DNA from: Bacillus sp. RO3
Lineage (GTDB): Bacteria; Bacillota; Bacilli; Bacillales; Bacillaceae_B
Assembly: GCF_012911895.1 (NCBI RefSeq)
Contig: NZ_JAAXCV010000017.1
Coordinates: 1-64,000, forward strand
Length of the DNA: 64,000 nucleotides
Reading direction: 5' to 3'
Under the pieces are notes generated by a model. It did no database searches and had not been told where the DNA came from. It saw nothing but the letters and a program-made list of their open reading frames with translations. Below, piece after piece: positions 56,694-64,000 of this stretch. The translations under genes were made by a program, and so were the position numbers. Position 1 is the first letter of the stretch. Every line of letters begins with the position of its first letter.

Positions 56694-56879
56694 AGGAGGC
56701 GGTTTCTCAATGTTAAAGACATCTATGCTTTTTCTGACTTAACTAAAGAGGATCGAATTAAACTATTTCACCTTTTAAAAGAAGACTTCATCGATAATGA
56801 CGATGCTAATATGAAAGATGCATCCACAACCATAAGAGCTATTCCTATGCTGGAACGACTGTATTTCTTATTCCGTTAA
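56694..56879 (+). pseudogene. Small acidic protein gene with a start-region frame break
   Basis: AGGAGG (56694-56700) points to ATG 56710, which stops after ten codons. The neighbouring frame reads VKDIYAFSDLTKEDRIKLFH and continues through IRAIPMLERLYFLFR to 56879, without its own plausible start. A TTGATT and TAAAAT upstream (56655-56685) may be the promoter. The family is not recognised. One missing base near the start would explain it. Confidence 0.45.
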
Positions 56880-57002
56880 AGCCCCCCTTTTTGAATGGAA
56901 GAGGGTCGCTTTACTGTTTTAATTATTCATAATAAAGCAACTCAATAGCTTTACTTGAACAAAGGCAACAGGTTGTTAGGCAAACTATTAATTAACTGAA
57001 TG

Positions 57003-57209
57003 TTATACTTTACTATTGTCCTTTTCTGATATAATCTTATCTAATTTTTCTTCAACTCGTTTTAACCTGCTAGTTCTTCTTCTAAGAACAACTACAAATA
57101 TTATAATACCCACTGGAATGGCTAAAAGAAATAAAAAAGACATTAACTGAAAAATAATATCACCAGTATTCACTGCTGTTGTTGACTGTGCCGATGCTTG
57201 TAAGAACAA
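57003..57209 (-). CDS. Small membrane protein, DUF4083-like
   Basis: This 68-residue protein has an N-terminal extracytoplasmic piece, one membrane helix (IIFQLMSFLFLLAIPVGIIIF), then a basic and a coiled-coil tail (RLKRVEEKLDKIISEK), the DUF4083 layout. TTG 57209 follows AAGGGGAG by six bases. Function is unknown. Confidence 0.68.
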   Translation of the reverse strand: MFLQASAQSTTAVNTGDIIFQLMSFLFLLAIPVGIIIFVVVLRRRTSRLKRVEEKLDKIISEKDNSKV

Positions 57210-57441
57210 GGATATCTCCCCTTTTAAACACTATTTTACCAAAGTAACGTTATGTATTATATAGTAGCTCTTTATTTAGATGAAAGGTACTTTATAAGAA
57301 AAAACAAAGTAGTTCAATCAAAGAATTATTCCGTTAACCTCCCTTTAGCTGAACAAGCCTTTATTTTTATTTACTTCATAAAAAGTAAATCATCCCTCTT
57401 CCAAAAGCAACAACCTTTACAATAGAGCCTTCATTAAAAAC

Positions 57442-57537
57442 TTGAAAAATATTATCTTCTTTATAATTGCAACACCTTTTCTTCTAATAGGCTGCAGCAA
57501 CTGTGCTAACGGAGGCATACAACCAACTTGCAATTGA
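57442..57537 (+). pseudogene. Relic of a lipoprotein gene
   Basis: TTG 57442 begins a lipoprotein signal (KNIIFFIIATPFLLIGC, lipobox LIGC) that stops after 31 codons. A neighbouring frame continues LTEAYNQLAIDLEEEGIQPN to a stop at about 57590. No ribosome binding site is seen. A 14-bp hairpin at about 57630-57672 follows. The remaining 57210-57441 and 57590-57718 shows no gene. Confidence 0.45.
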
Positions 57538-57718
57538 TTTAGAAGAGGAAGGAATCCAACCTAATTTAGGTCCCTGTTGTTCGGGATAGAAAGGCCCATT
57601 AAGCTGATTGAGCCTGGGGCTGATTCATTTGGAGACACGTGGCCGAACTGGTCGGCCATGTGTCTTCAGTTATCTTTTATCATTTTTTTCACAGAAAACA
57701 GCAAGAATTCCTGGGGAT

Positions 57719-58975
57719 TCAGCTGTATGCCATAGGCTGTTCGACTGCATTGCGCCTTCTGTAAATGCTCAATACTAAACCGACAGCTATCATTTCAATT
57801 AGTATGTGGGAGCCTCCGAAGCTCACAAAAGGCATGGCTGCGCCGGGCAATCCTGATAAACCGAGGTTCATAAGAATGCTGAGGAAAAACTGAACGGAGA
57901 ATGTCGCTGCCAGACCAATGGTGAGAAGTTTACCATAGGAATAAACCATTTTCCTGCCTGTACTAATGATTCTCCAAATGAAATATGCAATCAACGTGAA
58001 TAAGATGATGGCGGACAACCAACCGAATGTGTAGATGGTGTACGAAAAGATGAAATCTGTATGGACTTCAGACATGAGTCCGGGAGTGGACTCTAAGGCA
58101 CTACCTATGAAGTCCGCATCCCCAAAAGTCAAGCCAGCATAGGTGTTAGGTAATGTAGATGTATCTGCTTGGACGAATAGACGCACAATGGGCCAGATGG
58201 ATAAAGGTACAGTAAGCGATATAACCTGCTTGATGTTGGCGCTAGACACGGACATAATGGAAATGGATACCATTAGGCTAATAAATGTTGCAGCTACTGC
58301 CCCTGTCGTTGACAGGAAAATGATTGGTACGGCAAGAAGACCCGCTCCAAGCCAGGACTTTCGGAGGTCTTTCCAATTCCATGTGTGGAAGATTCCCGCA
58401 AAGGATACGGCTAATAGGTATGGGGTGATTTCCGTGAAGTTGATAAAGGCAAAGCCAATATTTAAAAACGGTATGCCATCGACCCGTTCACCGAGAAGGA
58501 GGGTCAATGAAAGAACAAGTAATGTCCCTGCATAAGTGTGGACCGAGTACTTGGCCAGTTTTCTATAATCAAAGCTGAACAAGACAAGGATGAGCAGAAG
58601 GCCGGCTAAGTAGAACACAATGCTTTTATGGAATACGTTCATCTGATGAAGAGCTGTGATGGTCGAATGAAATTGCAGGTAGTACATAACCAGAAGTCCG
58701 AACAGAGAAACCGCGAGAACGGGAAGGAAGGTATGTACATCCAACGGGGCTTTATGCGTCTTGCTCAACTGCTTCCCTAATACCTTCTCATCACCTATTT
58801 GAGCCAATGCCTGATCTACAGCTTCTTCCTCAGAAAGCCCCCTGCGCATGGCATCCTCTTTGAGCTCCTGAAGATGATCGCCTATCTCAAGCCTGATGGT
58901 ATCATGTACATCCTTATTCCTGATCCTCTTACACAGTCTATCCATATATACATCGAATTTCTTATCTATTCCCAT
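57719..58975 (-). CDS. SEDS-family protein with N-terminal HAAS domain
   Basis: This 418-residue protein has an N-terminal helical HAAS-type domain (about 1-72, LEIGDHLQELKEDAMRRGLSEEEAVDQALAQIGD) fused to a shortened FtsW/RodA/SpoVE core of about eight to ten helices. SEDS motifs are kept: EVHTDFIFSYTIYTFGWLS, with the Asp of the glycosyltransferase site, and GLPGAAMPFVSFGGSHILIE. ATG 58975 overlaps the padR stop by ten bases. HAAS domains are often co-encoded with PadR regulators. Function is unknown; no partner class B PBP is adjacent. Confidence 0.84.
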   Translation of the reverse strand: MGIDKKFDVYMDRLCKRIRNKDVHDTIRLEIGDHLQELKEDAMRRGLSEEEAVDQALAQIGDEKVLGKQLSKTHKAPLDVHTFLPVLAVSLFGLLVMYYLQFHSTITALHQMNVFHKSIVFYLAGLLLILVLFSFDYRKLAKYSVHTYAGTLLVLSLTLLLGERVDGIPFLNIGFAFINFTEITPYLLAVSFAGIFHTWNWKDLRKSWLGAGLLAVPIIFLSTTGAVAATFISLMVSISIMSVSSANIKQVISLTVPLSIWPIVRLFVQADTSTLPNTYAGLTFGDADFIGSALESTPGLMSEVHTDFIFSYTIYTFGWLSAIILFTLIAYFIWRIISTGRKMVYSYGKLLTIGLAATFSVQFFLSILMNLGLSGLPGAAMPFVSFGGSHILIEMIAVGLVLSIYRRRNAVEQPMAYS

Positions 58976-59310
58976 ACGCTTTTCTCTCCATTGAGGACTT
59001 GGTCCACTGCATCTTTAAAAACCGACCATTCCTTTTTTTTCTCTTGAATGAGTTCTCTGCCCGAATCATTCAATTTGTAATATTTCCTCTTTCGCTTTCC
59101 AGTCCCTTCCCCCCAGAATGAGACAATCAGTCCTTTGTTCTCAAGAGTGTGAAGGATAGGATAAATTGTCCCTTCCTTAAAACTGAATATACCGTCAGAC
59201 TTCAATTCCAGTTCCTTGATGATTTCATAACCATACCTTGGTTTAGTGTCCAGCAAGCTTAAAATCAGCGTGGTGGTACTCCCTTTAAGCATCTCTTTAC
59301 TAATTTTCAT
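58966..59310 (-). CDS. PadR-family transcriptional regulator
   Basis: This 114-residue winged-helix regulator has the motifs LILSLLDTKPRYGYEIIKEL and EGTIYPILHTLENKGLI. AAGGAGG precedes its ATG. It is the first gene of a two-gene operon with the HAAS-SEDS gene and probably represses its own promoter through the palindrome at 59334-59356. Confidence 0.92.
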   Translation of the reverse strand: MKISKEMLKGSTTTLILSLLDTKPRYGYEIIKELELKSDGIFSFKEGTIYPILHTLENKGLIVSFWGEGTGKRKRKYYKLNDSGRELIQEKKKEWSVFKDAVDQVLNGEKSVWE

Positions 59311-59333
59311 AGATCCCTTGCCTCCTTATACAT

Positions 59334-59392
59334 AGTATTACAATGCATAGTAATTATAGGTGTATTGTATCCTGTCTAACTATCCCTGTCAA
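59334..59392 (-). promoter_or_regulatory. padR promoter and candidate PadR operator
   Basis: On the minus strand TTGACA (59387-59392), 17 bases and TACAAT (59364-59369) form a strong promoter. Between the start site and the ribosome binding site lies ATTAC-N7-GTAAT flanked by repeated ACTATG, a likely operator. Confidence 0.72.
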
Positions 59393-59628
59393 TGTATGGT
59401 TAGTAGGAAAGGTTTTCTCGTAGGGGAATCGATAAAAGAGTGTTGTGGAGGTTTTGAACGGGGAACGAAGTATGGGTAACATTATGATATGTGAATAGTC
59501 GGCATGTGGATAAGTACAGGCGCACCACTGGAAGTGATCGAAAGCCTTTTGGGACTGAGACTACAAAGATCTGTCAACTTAGCAGGGAGCTGCGCAAGGA
59601 CTTCTATTGCAAATATTTTTGAAATGTC

Positions 59629-59662
59629 AGAGCTTCGCCCCTCATTGGGTGAGGCTCTTTCT
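59629..59662 (+). terminator. Orphan terminator-like hairpin
   Basis: AGAGCTTCGCCC pairs with GGGTGAGGCTCT (G-U pairs included), followed by TTCTTCTT. No convincing gene lies upstream in 59393-59628; it could end a small RNA or be a relic. Confidence 0.5.
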
Positions 59663-59733
59663 TCTTGTATTGGGCCATTTAATGGAACGATGAGATGACC
59701 CTAGTAAACCTTTTTATAATAAACCTCTGTCAC

Positions 59734-60918
59734 TTATGCTTTTATTGAATCCACTTTAACATTAATCACTTTTATGCTTTTAAGTAGTGATCTCAAAATA
59801 AAAAAACCAATTGTACCAATAGACGAGAAAACAAACCAGGGGATAACAGAGTTTGGAAAACTTTGCAGCAAAAGGACTCCTGAATAATTCCCTATTGTGG
59901 CTCCTATTGCAAATGATAAATCAAAGAACCCGTAGAAAGTTCCATGGTATCTTTTCTCAATAAAGTCCCCTACAGCAATATCGGATGAGGGCAGGACGAA
60001 AGTTTCTCCAATGGTAAAAAGGATGACACAGAAGAAAACCCAATAGGAATTTGAGTATATGCCCATTAAGAACAATGAAGTGATCATGATGAGCTTTCCG
60101 GTAGCCAACAAAGAATAATGTGAAGTTCGAATAAAATGATTTTTAAGAAAGTACATCAAAATTAATCCGGTTAATGTATTGATTGTTATGACAAGAGAAA
60201 CGAAGCCCTCGTTATTTGTCAGATTATAAATATGGAGTGGAATCCCCACGGTTAACTGAGCAAACATAAACCAAAAGAAGGTCATTGATAAACAGAATAC
60301 GAGGAAACTCTTGTTTCGAGCAACTTGCCTAATCCCTTTAAGTAATGAAGCGGTGTCTTGTGGCTCCCCCGTATTGACGTTGCTAAGGGTTATGAATTGA
60401 ACAATATATAACATGTAGAAAATGAATGCGCTGATCAGAAACGGGATTCTCGGATCCAATAACAAAAGAACGCCGCCCAATAACGGACCAATTATTGTGC
60501 CTCCATTAAGAGCTAAGTTTAAATAAATAAAATTCCTTTTACGCAGATCTGAATTTTTTTCATTGGAGAAGTAGGCTAAAGCAGAGGGTTCATAAAATGC
60601 AGCGCCAATTCCAATAAAAAAAGCGGATAAAGAAACACTGAGAAAATTGGAGGAAAAAGCAAGTGCGGTAAACCCAAGTCCCCTTAATAAGAGCCCTATT
60701 CCCATTGCTCGGTTGAAACCATATTTATCACCAACACTACCGGTGATAAAAGGCAGCAATCGTGATGATAATGTCAATATTGATAGGACAGTACCGGACT
60801 CTACAGCAGACAAATGTAAAGTATTGGACAGGTAAACAGCAAGGAATGAAAAAACGGCAAATCCGGCAAAGTTTAATAAAAATGCAGAAGATAGTGTCAC
60901 TTTAATATCCTTGGTCAT
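59734..60918 (-). CDS. MFS transporter
   Basis: This 394-residue major facilitator has 12 predicted helices. The loop 2-3 motif region appears as GSVGDKYGFNRAMGIGLLLR. It resembles multidrug exporters, but the substrate is not known. ATG 60918 lies seven bases after GGAGGG. It is divergent from a CGNR-like regulator, which is a common layout for a locally controlled exporter. Confidence 0.88.
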   Translation of the reverse strand: MTKDIKVTLSSAFLLNFAGFAVFSFLAVYLSNTLHLSAVESGTVLSILTLSSRLLPFITGSVGDKYGFNRAMGIGLLLRGLGFTALAFSSNFLSVSLSAFFIGIGAAFYEPSALAYFSNEKNSDLRKRNFIYLNLALNGGTIIGPLLGGVLLLLDPRIPFLISAFIFYMLYIVQFITLSNVNTGEPQDTASLLKGIRQVARNKSFLVFCLSMTFFWFMFAQLTVGIPLHIYNLTNNEGFVSLVITINTLTGLILMYFLKNHFIRTSHYSLLATGKLIMITSLFLMGIYSNSYWVFFCVILFTIGETFVLPSSDIAVGDFIEKRYHGTFYGFFDLSFAIGATIGNYSGVLLLQSFPNSVIPWFVFSSIGTIGFFILRSLLKSIKVINVKVDSIKA

Positions 60919-60943
60919 TATTTTTCCCTCCACCCTTCATTTA

Positions 60944-60990
60944 GTAACCTTCTATATGTTTTGGTGGTTACAAATAGTAAATGGTATAAT
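60944..60990. promoter_or_regulatory. Divergent promoter region with inverted repeats
   Basis: GTAACC (60944-60949) and GGTTAC (60966-60971) form an inverted repeat, with TTAC-AAATA-GTAA overlapping. TATAAT (60985-60990) is the likely -10 of the regulator gene. The repeats could be its operator. Confidence 0.5.
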
Positions 60991-61025
60991 TTTACTGATG
61001 GCAACTTAATGTAAGGGGGAATTCC

Positions 61026-61550
61026 ATGAATAAACATATTGAAACAGTTCTCTCCTTTTTAAACACTTGGGAGATTTCAAACAGGGATAGAGTCCCATTG
61101 GAGAATTTATCTACTCCCCAAGAACTTCAAGAGTATATTCAAACCCATCTAGGGTTAACCAATAGCATGGATGCTTTAGACGAGGTTCGAGAGTTTAGAA
61201 GTGATCTAAGAAGCAGTATACAAACAGGTTTGGAAGAGAGGATTAAAGAATGGTTGATAGTGAGAAAAATAGTTCCAAGAGTCTCACACTCTATGGGAAA
61301 GTTCAAGTTGGTTTTTTCTGCTCCATCTAAAGAAAGTGTTATAGATCACGTTTTAATCTCAACATTAGAAACAATCCAGGATGGGAAAATCCACAGAATG
61401 AAAAGCTGTCCTGATTGCAAATATTTCTTCTTTGACAAATCGAAGAGCAATACTAAAAAATGGTGTAGCATGAATAAAAACAGTCCGACGGGTAGAGCTT
61501 GTGGGACAATCGCGAAAGTAAGAAGGTATCGGGAGAAAAACAAGAATTAG
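61026..61550 (+). CDS. CGNR/ABATE-like zinc-finger regulator
   Basis: This 174-residue protein has an N-terminal ABATE-like region (TVLSFLNTWEISNRDRVPLE) and a C-terminal treble-clef zinc finger: CPDCKYFFFDKSKSNTKKWC, then ACGTIAKVRRYRE. The name-giving CGNR is CGTI here and a short insertion (MNKNSPTGR) precedes it. Four cysteines remain. It probably regulates the divergent MFS gene. Confidence 0.8.
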   Translation: MNKHIETVLSFLNTWEISNRDRVPLENLSTPQELQEYIQTHLGLTNSMDALDEVREFRSDLRSSIQTGLEERIKEWLIVRKIVPRVSHSMGKFKLVFSAPSKESVIDHVLISTLETIQDGKIHRMKSCPDCKYFFFDKSKSNTKKWCSMNKNSPTGRACGTIAKVRRYREKNKN

Positions 61551-61732
61551 ATATTTGGAGAGAAAAAGCAGAATTCATTCAAAGAGGAAGAAGCTGCAGT
61601 AAAAGTGTGGTTTAAATTAACATACTTCATGTTTCACTCAACCTTCAATGGAATAGAAGAAGATCTGTTTAACCATCTTTAGATTTTTTTTAGTTGGGTT
61701 ATTGGCCAGGTTAATGGAATAATATTTAAAGC

Positions 61733-61767
61733 AGACAAATGTAAATAACTTTTTACATTTGTCTGCT
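61733..61767 (+). terminator. Terminator-like palindrome containing operator 1
   Basis: A perfect 15-bp inverted repeat (GCAGACAAATGTAAA and its complement) around six bases is followed by T-rich DNA. It contains ATGTAAA-N6-TTTACAT (61739-61758). It may both terminate transcription from the left and serve as an operator. 61551-61732 shows no gene. Confidence 0.65.
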
Positions 61768-61783
61768 TTTATTTTACACTCTG

Positions 61784-61803
61784 ATGTAAAGAGTTGTTTA
61801 CAT
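61784..61803. promoter_or_regulatory. Operator 2 of the XRE module
   Basis: ATGTAAA-N6-TTTACAT is identical in arms and spacing to 61739-61758 and ends 18 bases before the regulator start. The centres are 45 bp apart. Confidence 0.62.
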
Positions 61804-61821
61804 TTTGGAGGTAATTAAAGA

Positions 61822-62031
61822 ATGTCAGTTGAAAATCGAATAAAAGAAATTCGGAAAAATCATAAAGTTACTCAGTTGAAGCTGGCGGAAGATTTACAGA
61901 TAACACGTCAAACAATTATTGCAATCGAAAACAATAAATATAATCCAAGTTTAGAATTAGCTTTAAAAATAAGTGCCTACTTCAAGATGTCAGTTGAGGA
62001 ACTTTTTACACTGAAGGAGGAGAAACAATGA
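61822..62031 (+). CDS. XRE-family regulator (Cro/CI type)
   Basis: This 69-residue single-domain helix-turn-helix protein reads VTQLKLAEDLQITRQTIIAIENNKYNPSLE, typical of the small regulators paired with membrane proteins. GGAGG precedes the ATG. It overlaps the next gene by four bases (ATGA). The two palindromic operators upstream suggest autoregulation. Confidence 0.93.
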   Translation: MSVENRIKEIRKNHKVTQLKLAEDLQITRQTIIAIENNKYNPSLELALKISAYFKMSVEELFTLKEEKQ

Positions 62032-62402
62032 GTAAGCGAATTATTTTTGCAGCCATTGGTGGATTGTTTGGAGTTTTAATACCCTTGTTAATCTCAGGAG
62101 ATACCAATTATCTGCCTGCTATTTTAGGCGGAGTATTTGGGATAGGTGTGGTAGTTTTGTTATTTAAGTTGTTCCACAAGCCTAAAGATAACAAAATACC
62201 AGATCGCGATGAGCGTATAGATTTAATGGTAAGAAAATTCTTGAGTTATGTGGCAATTGTAACCATTGGAGTTATGTATTTATGTGTGTTTACTTTTGAC
62301 TATTTAGGATTTAAAAGCATTGATTTAATCTATCTGTATGAATTTCTGCTAATTTTAACATTTATAGTTTTAGTAGGTATAACAATCATTAGGAAAAGAT
62401 AG
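62028..62402 (+). CDS. Four-helix membrane protein, XRE partner
   Basis: This 124-residue protein has four membrane helices (about 5-22, 28-47, 71-90 and 98-119) and a charged loop containing KIPDRDERIDLMVRK, similar in layout to DUF2178-type proteins. It is translationally coupled to the XRE gene. Function is unknown. Confidence 0.75.
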   Translation: MSKRIIFAAIGGLFGVLIPLLISGDTNYLPAILGGVFGIGVVVLLFKLFHKPKDNKIPDRDERIDLMVRKFLSYVAIVTIGVMYLCVFTFDYLGFKSIDLIYLYEFLLILTFIVLVGITIIRKR

Positions 62403-62440
62403 TCACTTTGTTCGACCATCTTCCCCTAAAGGAGGCTTTA

Positions 62441-62479
62441 ATGGAAGTAAGCCCAATAAAAAGGCCAAGAGCACTTTAA
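62441..62479 (+). CDS. 12-codon micro-ORF
   Basis: ATG 62441 is preceded by AAAGGAGG at ideal distance and encodes MEVSPIKRPRAL, ending inside the following terminator stem. It could be a relic of a deleted gene or a real leader peptide. Evidence is limited to the ribosome binding site. Confidence 0.25.
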   Translation: MEVSPIKRPRAL

Positions 62480-62498
62480 GATGCTCTTGGCCTTTTTA
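62458..62498 (+). terminator. Terminator after the XRE module
   Basis: AAAAAGGCCAAGAGCA pairs perfectly with its complement around an eight-base loop; it ends in TTTTT and has A-runs in front, so it may work on both strands. Confidence 0.9.
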
Positions 62499-62599
62499 TA
62501 TCCTCTATCATCAAGTCACAGGTAAGTTGTTTGAGTCACACTTAAGGTGTCACGGAACCAAAAGATAGTGTCTAAACGTTTGTATCACTCATCAAAACC

Positions 62600-62627
62600 G
62601 GGACAGGGTGCCTATCCCCCAGTCCCA
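62600..62627. repeat. REP-like element, second location
   Basis: GGGACAGG-GTG-CCTATCCC followed by CCAGTCCCA is a near copy of the 52019 element. The rest of 62499-62788 shows no gene. Confidence 0.65.
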
Positions 62628-62788
62628 CAAGGGAAAAAAGAACGATAATTGTAGTTATGTGAAAATCTTAACAATGGCAACGGGATCTTTACGATGTTAT
62701 ACAAAGGGTTCATATTGGCTTAACGTTCGGGCTTTATGATGACAGTAGAGAAAGGCAAGTGAATAGTGACCCGGTTGTGAGAAGGAGA

Positions 62789-62852
62789 AACCATAAAAGA
62801 ATTAGGCGTACTGCTAGTAGAGTAACCCCTATGTTTTTTTATGGTTTTTTGT
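62789..62852 (+). promoter_or_regulatory. Attenuator-like hairpin upstream of the GlpP-like gene
   Basis: AACCATAAAA (62789-62798) pairs perfectly with TTTTATGGTT (62837-62846), followed by more T. The 38-base loop holds a small hairpin (TACT-GCT-AGTA). An intrinsic terminator in front of a gene for an antiterminator suggests autoregulated attenuation. Confidence 0.5.
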
Positions 62853-62919
62853 TTTAGCAGCCTTGAGAAAGATCAATTTGCCCTCTCTGGTATAAATCCG
62901 ATGCAAGGAAGTGAATGAG

Positions 62920-63513
62920 ATGGACCTTCAGGAAGAATTCATTCGAAGATTAGAGCATGACCGGCTGATTGCCTCCATTAAAGATCCCAAAAGCCTGGAT
63001 CAATTCTTGGAGACGGACATCCAATGTGCATTCCTGTTGGCGGGTAATATTAGTGTCATCAAACTCTATGTAGATTTGCTCAAAAAAAACAATCGTTTTG
63101 TCTTTTTGCATATAGAGAAAATCCCCGGGATCAGCTATGACCGGGAAGGATTGAAGTTTATCGCAAAGTACGTCCAGCCTACAGGCATCGTGACAACGAA
63201 AAGCAGCTTGATCCAGCTTGCGAAGAAGGAAGGATTGTTGACGATCCAGCGTCTTTTCCTGGTGGACACGGATGCGGTGAAGAATGGATTGAAATCAGTC
63301 AATGAGATCCAGCCCCATGCACTTGAATTAATGCCGGCTCTCATGCCTGAAATGATCGTCAAGCTGAAACGGAAAAGTAGTCTCCCGATTATTACGGGTG
63401 GATTGATTCATCATCAGACACATATCGATGCTGCTCTTCAAAGCGGCGCAGTGGCGGTCTCTACGGGCAAACCAAAATTCTGGAGGGTTCAACCCCAGGA
63501 GACCATGCTGTGA
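62920..63513 (+). CDS. glpP: Glycerol-3-phosphate-responsive antiterminator, GlpP-like
   Basis: This 197-residue TIM-barrel-like RNA-binding antiterminator family protein shows FLHIEKIPGISYDREGLKFI, PTGIVTTKSSLIQLAKKEGLLTIQRLFLVDT and ELMPALMPEMI, matching GlpP. GlpP binds glycerol-3-phosphate and lets polymerase pass a leader terminator. ATG 62920 is better spaced from AAGGAAG than GTG 62911. It lies before a ugpC-type gene, so it may serve a glycerol-3-phosphate uptake operon rather than glpFK or glpD. Confidence 0.85.
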   Translation: MDLQEEFIRRLEHDRLIASIKDPKSLDQFLETDIQCAFLLAGNISVIKLYVDLLKKNNRFVFLHIEKIPGISYDREGLKFIAKYVQPTGIVTTKSSLIQLAKKEGLLTIQRLFLVDTDAVKNGLKSVNEIQPHALELMPALMPEMIVKLKRKSSLPIITGGLIHHQTHIDAALQSGAVAVSTGKPKFWRVQPQETML

Positions 63514-63544
63514 AAACAAATGGAATAAAAGGAGGGCGAAAGAA

Positions 63545-64000
63545 ATGAAGCGCGTTGAATTGAAAAATGTATCGAAAACGTACGACGGAAAGGCCAACGT
63601 CATAGAAGGAATTGATGTGGACATCAAGCCTGGTGAATTTTTCGTCCTGGTTGGGCCATCAGGCTGCGGGAAAAGCACCATGCTTCGAATGATTGCCGGT
63701 CTTGAAGGAATTTCACAGGGAGACCTCTTCATAGGGGAAGAAAAGGTGACGCACCACATTCCGAGTAAACGGAATTTATCGATGGTGTTCCAAAACTATG
63801 CCTTATATCCCCATCTCACTGTGGAGCAGAACATAGTCTTTGGGCTTCATACGAAGAAAATACCGAAAAAAGAACAAAAGGCACGCTGCCTGGAAACGGC
63901 AGACATGCTGGGGTTGTCGGATTATTTAGGGAGGAAGCCAAGGGAATTATCAGGCGGACAACGTCAGCGGGTGGCACTGGCCAGAGCCATTGTGACGCAG
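63545..64000 (+). CDS. ugpC: ABC transporter ATPase, UgpC type (5' part, cut by window edge)
   Basis: The first 152 residues are present. Walker A is LVGPSGCGKSTML, the Q-loop is MVFQNYALYPHL, and the signature LSGGQRQRVALARAI is close to the edge. It is of the sugar/glycerol-3-phosphate importer group (UgpC/MsmX/MalK). The glpP-like gene 31 bases upstream favours UgpC. GGAGGG precedes ATG 63545. The C-terminal regulatory domain and the rest of the operon lie outside the window. Confidence 0.85.
   Translation, partial: MKRVELKNVSKTYDGKANVIEGIDVDIKPGEFFVLVGPSGCGKSTMLRMIAGLEGISQGDLFIGEEKVTHHIPSKRNLSMVFQNYALYPHLTVEQNIVFGLHTKKIPKKEQKARCLETADMLGLSDYLGRKPRELSGGQRQRVALARAIVTQ

Noticed and set aside
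59504..59698. 64-codon plus-strand frame
   Set aside because: It has no ribosome binding site and reads through a terminator-like hairpin; no recognisable protein features.
57003..63513. Prophage or integrative element
   Set aside because: Although rich in small regulators and decayed genes, the region shows no integrase, tRNA site, structural phage genes or direct-repeat ends.

Overview
The window looks like a chromosomal segment of a low-to-mid GC, spore-forming, flagellated member of the Bacillaceae (Bacillus sensu lato). The evidence is an alpha/beta-type SASP gene, gerW, refZ, ezrA, motPS, strong AGGAGG-type ribosome binding sites, frequent GTG/TTG starts and close gene-order agreement with the ccpA to argGH part of the Bacillus subtilis chromosome. 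A genus such as Rossellomorea is possible but cannot be settled from sequence alone.

Layout. 1-125 is the 3' end of a class C group II intron cut by the window edge, followed by a 24-copy, 20-bp tandem repeat (230-702). 979-8398 is the carbon-control block: ccpA, the stator genes motPS, and the divergent acuABC and acsA units, with cre sites at acuA and acsA. 8505-16988 holds a class A PBP, T-box-controlled tyrS, rpsD with a long leader and the diguanylate cyclase dgcP. 17151-25188 holds a methionine gamma-lyase-like gene, fosB, a free methionine-R-sulfoxide reductase, refZ, hisJ, ezrA and brnQ. 25523-41811 runs nifZ-thiI, sspA, two CoA-ligase/amidohydrolase genes, rarD, nadK, sppA, yteJ, ytfI-gerW, tpx, ytxK, ackA and an EcsC-family gene. 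42016-44618 is argGH with two ARG-box-like sites.

From about 45.3 kb the DNA becomes more accessory. It carries a two-component system plus an ABC-2 exporter matching the LnrJKLMN layout; an MgtC-family gene behind a pseudoknot-like leader; a cluster of REP-like hairpins; two successive ECF sigma/DUF4179 anti-sigma modules; decayed small genes (56.4-57.6 kb); a PadR regulator coupled to an unusual HAAS-SEDS fusion protein; a divergent MFS transporter/CGNR-like regulator pair; an XRE regulator plus membrane protein behind two matching palindromic operators; and a GlpP-like antiterminator with an upstream attenuator-like hairpin, followed by a truncated ugpC-type ATPase gene at the right edge.

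How it fits together. Much of the left half is linked by CcpA: ccpA itself may have a cre-like site, acuA and acsA have cre sites in a repressing position, ackA has one in the activating position, and the lyase gene has a good candidate. AcuA and AcuC reversibly acetylate AcsA, so acetate use (AcsA) and acetate overflow (AckA) are oppositely controlled. The right half is mostly envelope and stress response modules, each with its own local regulator.
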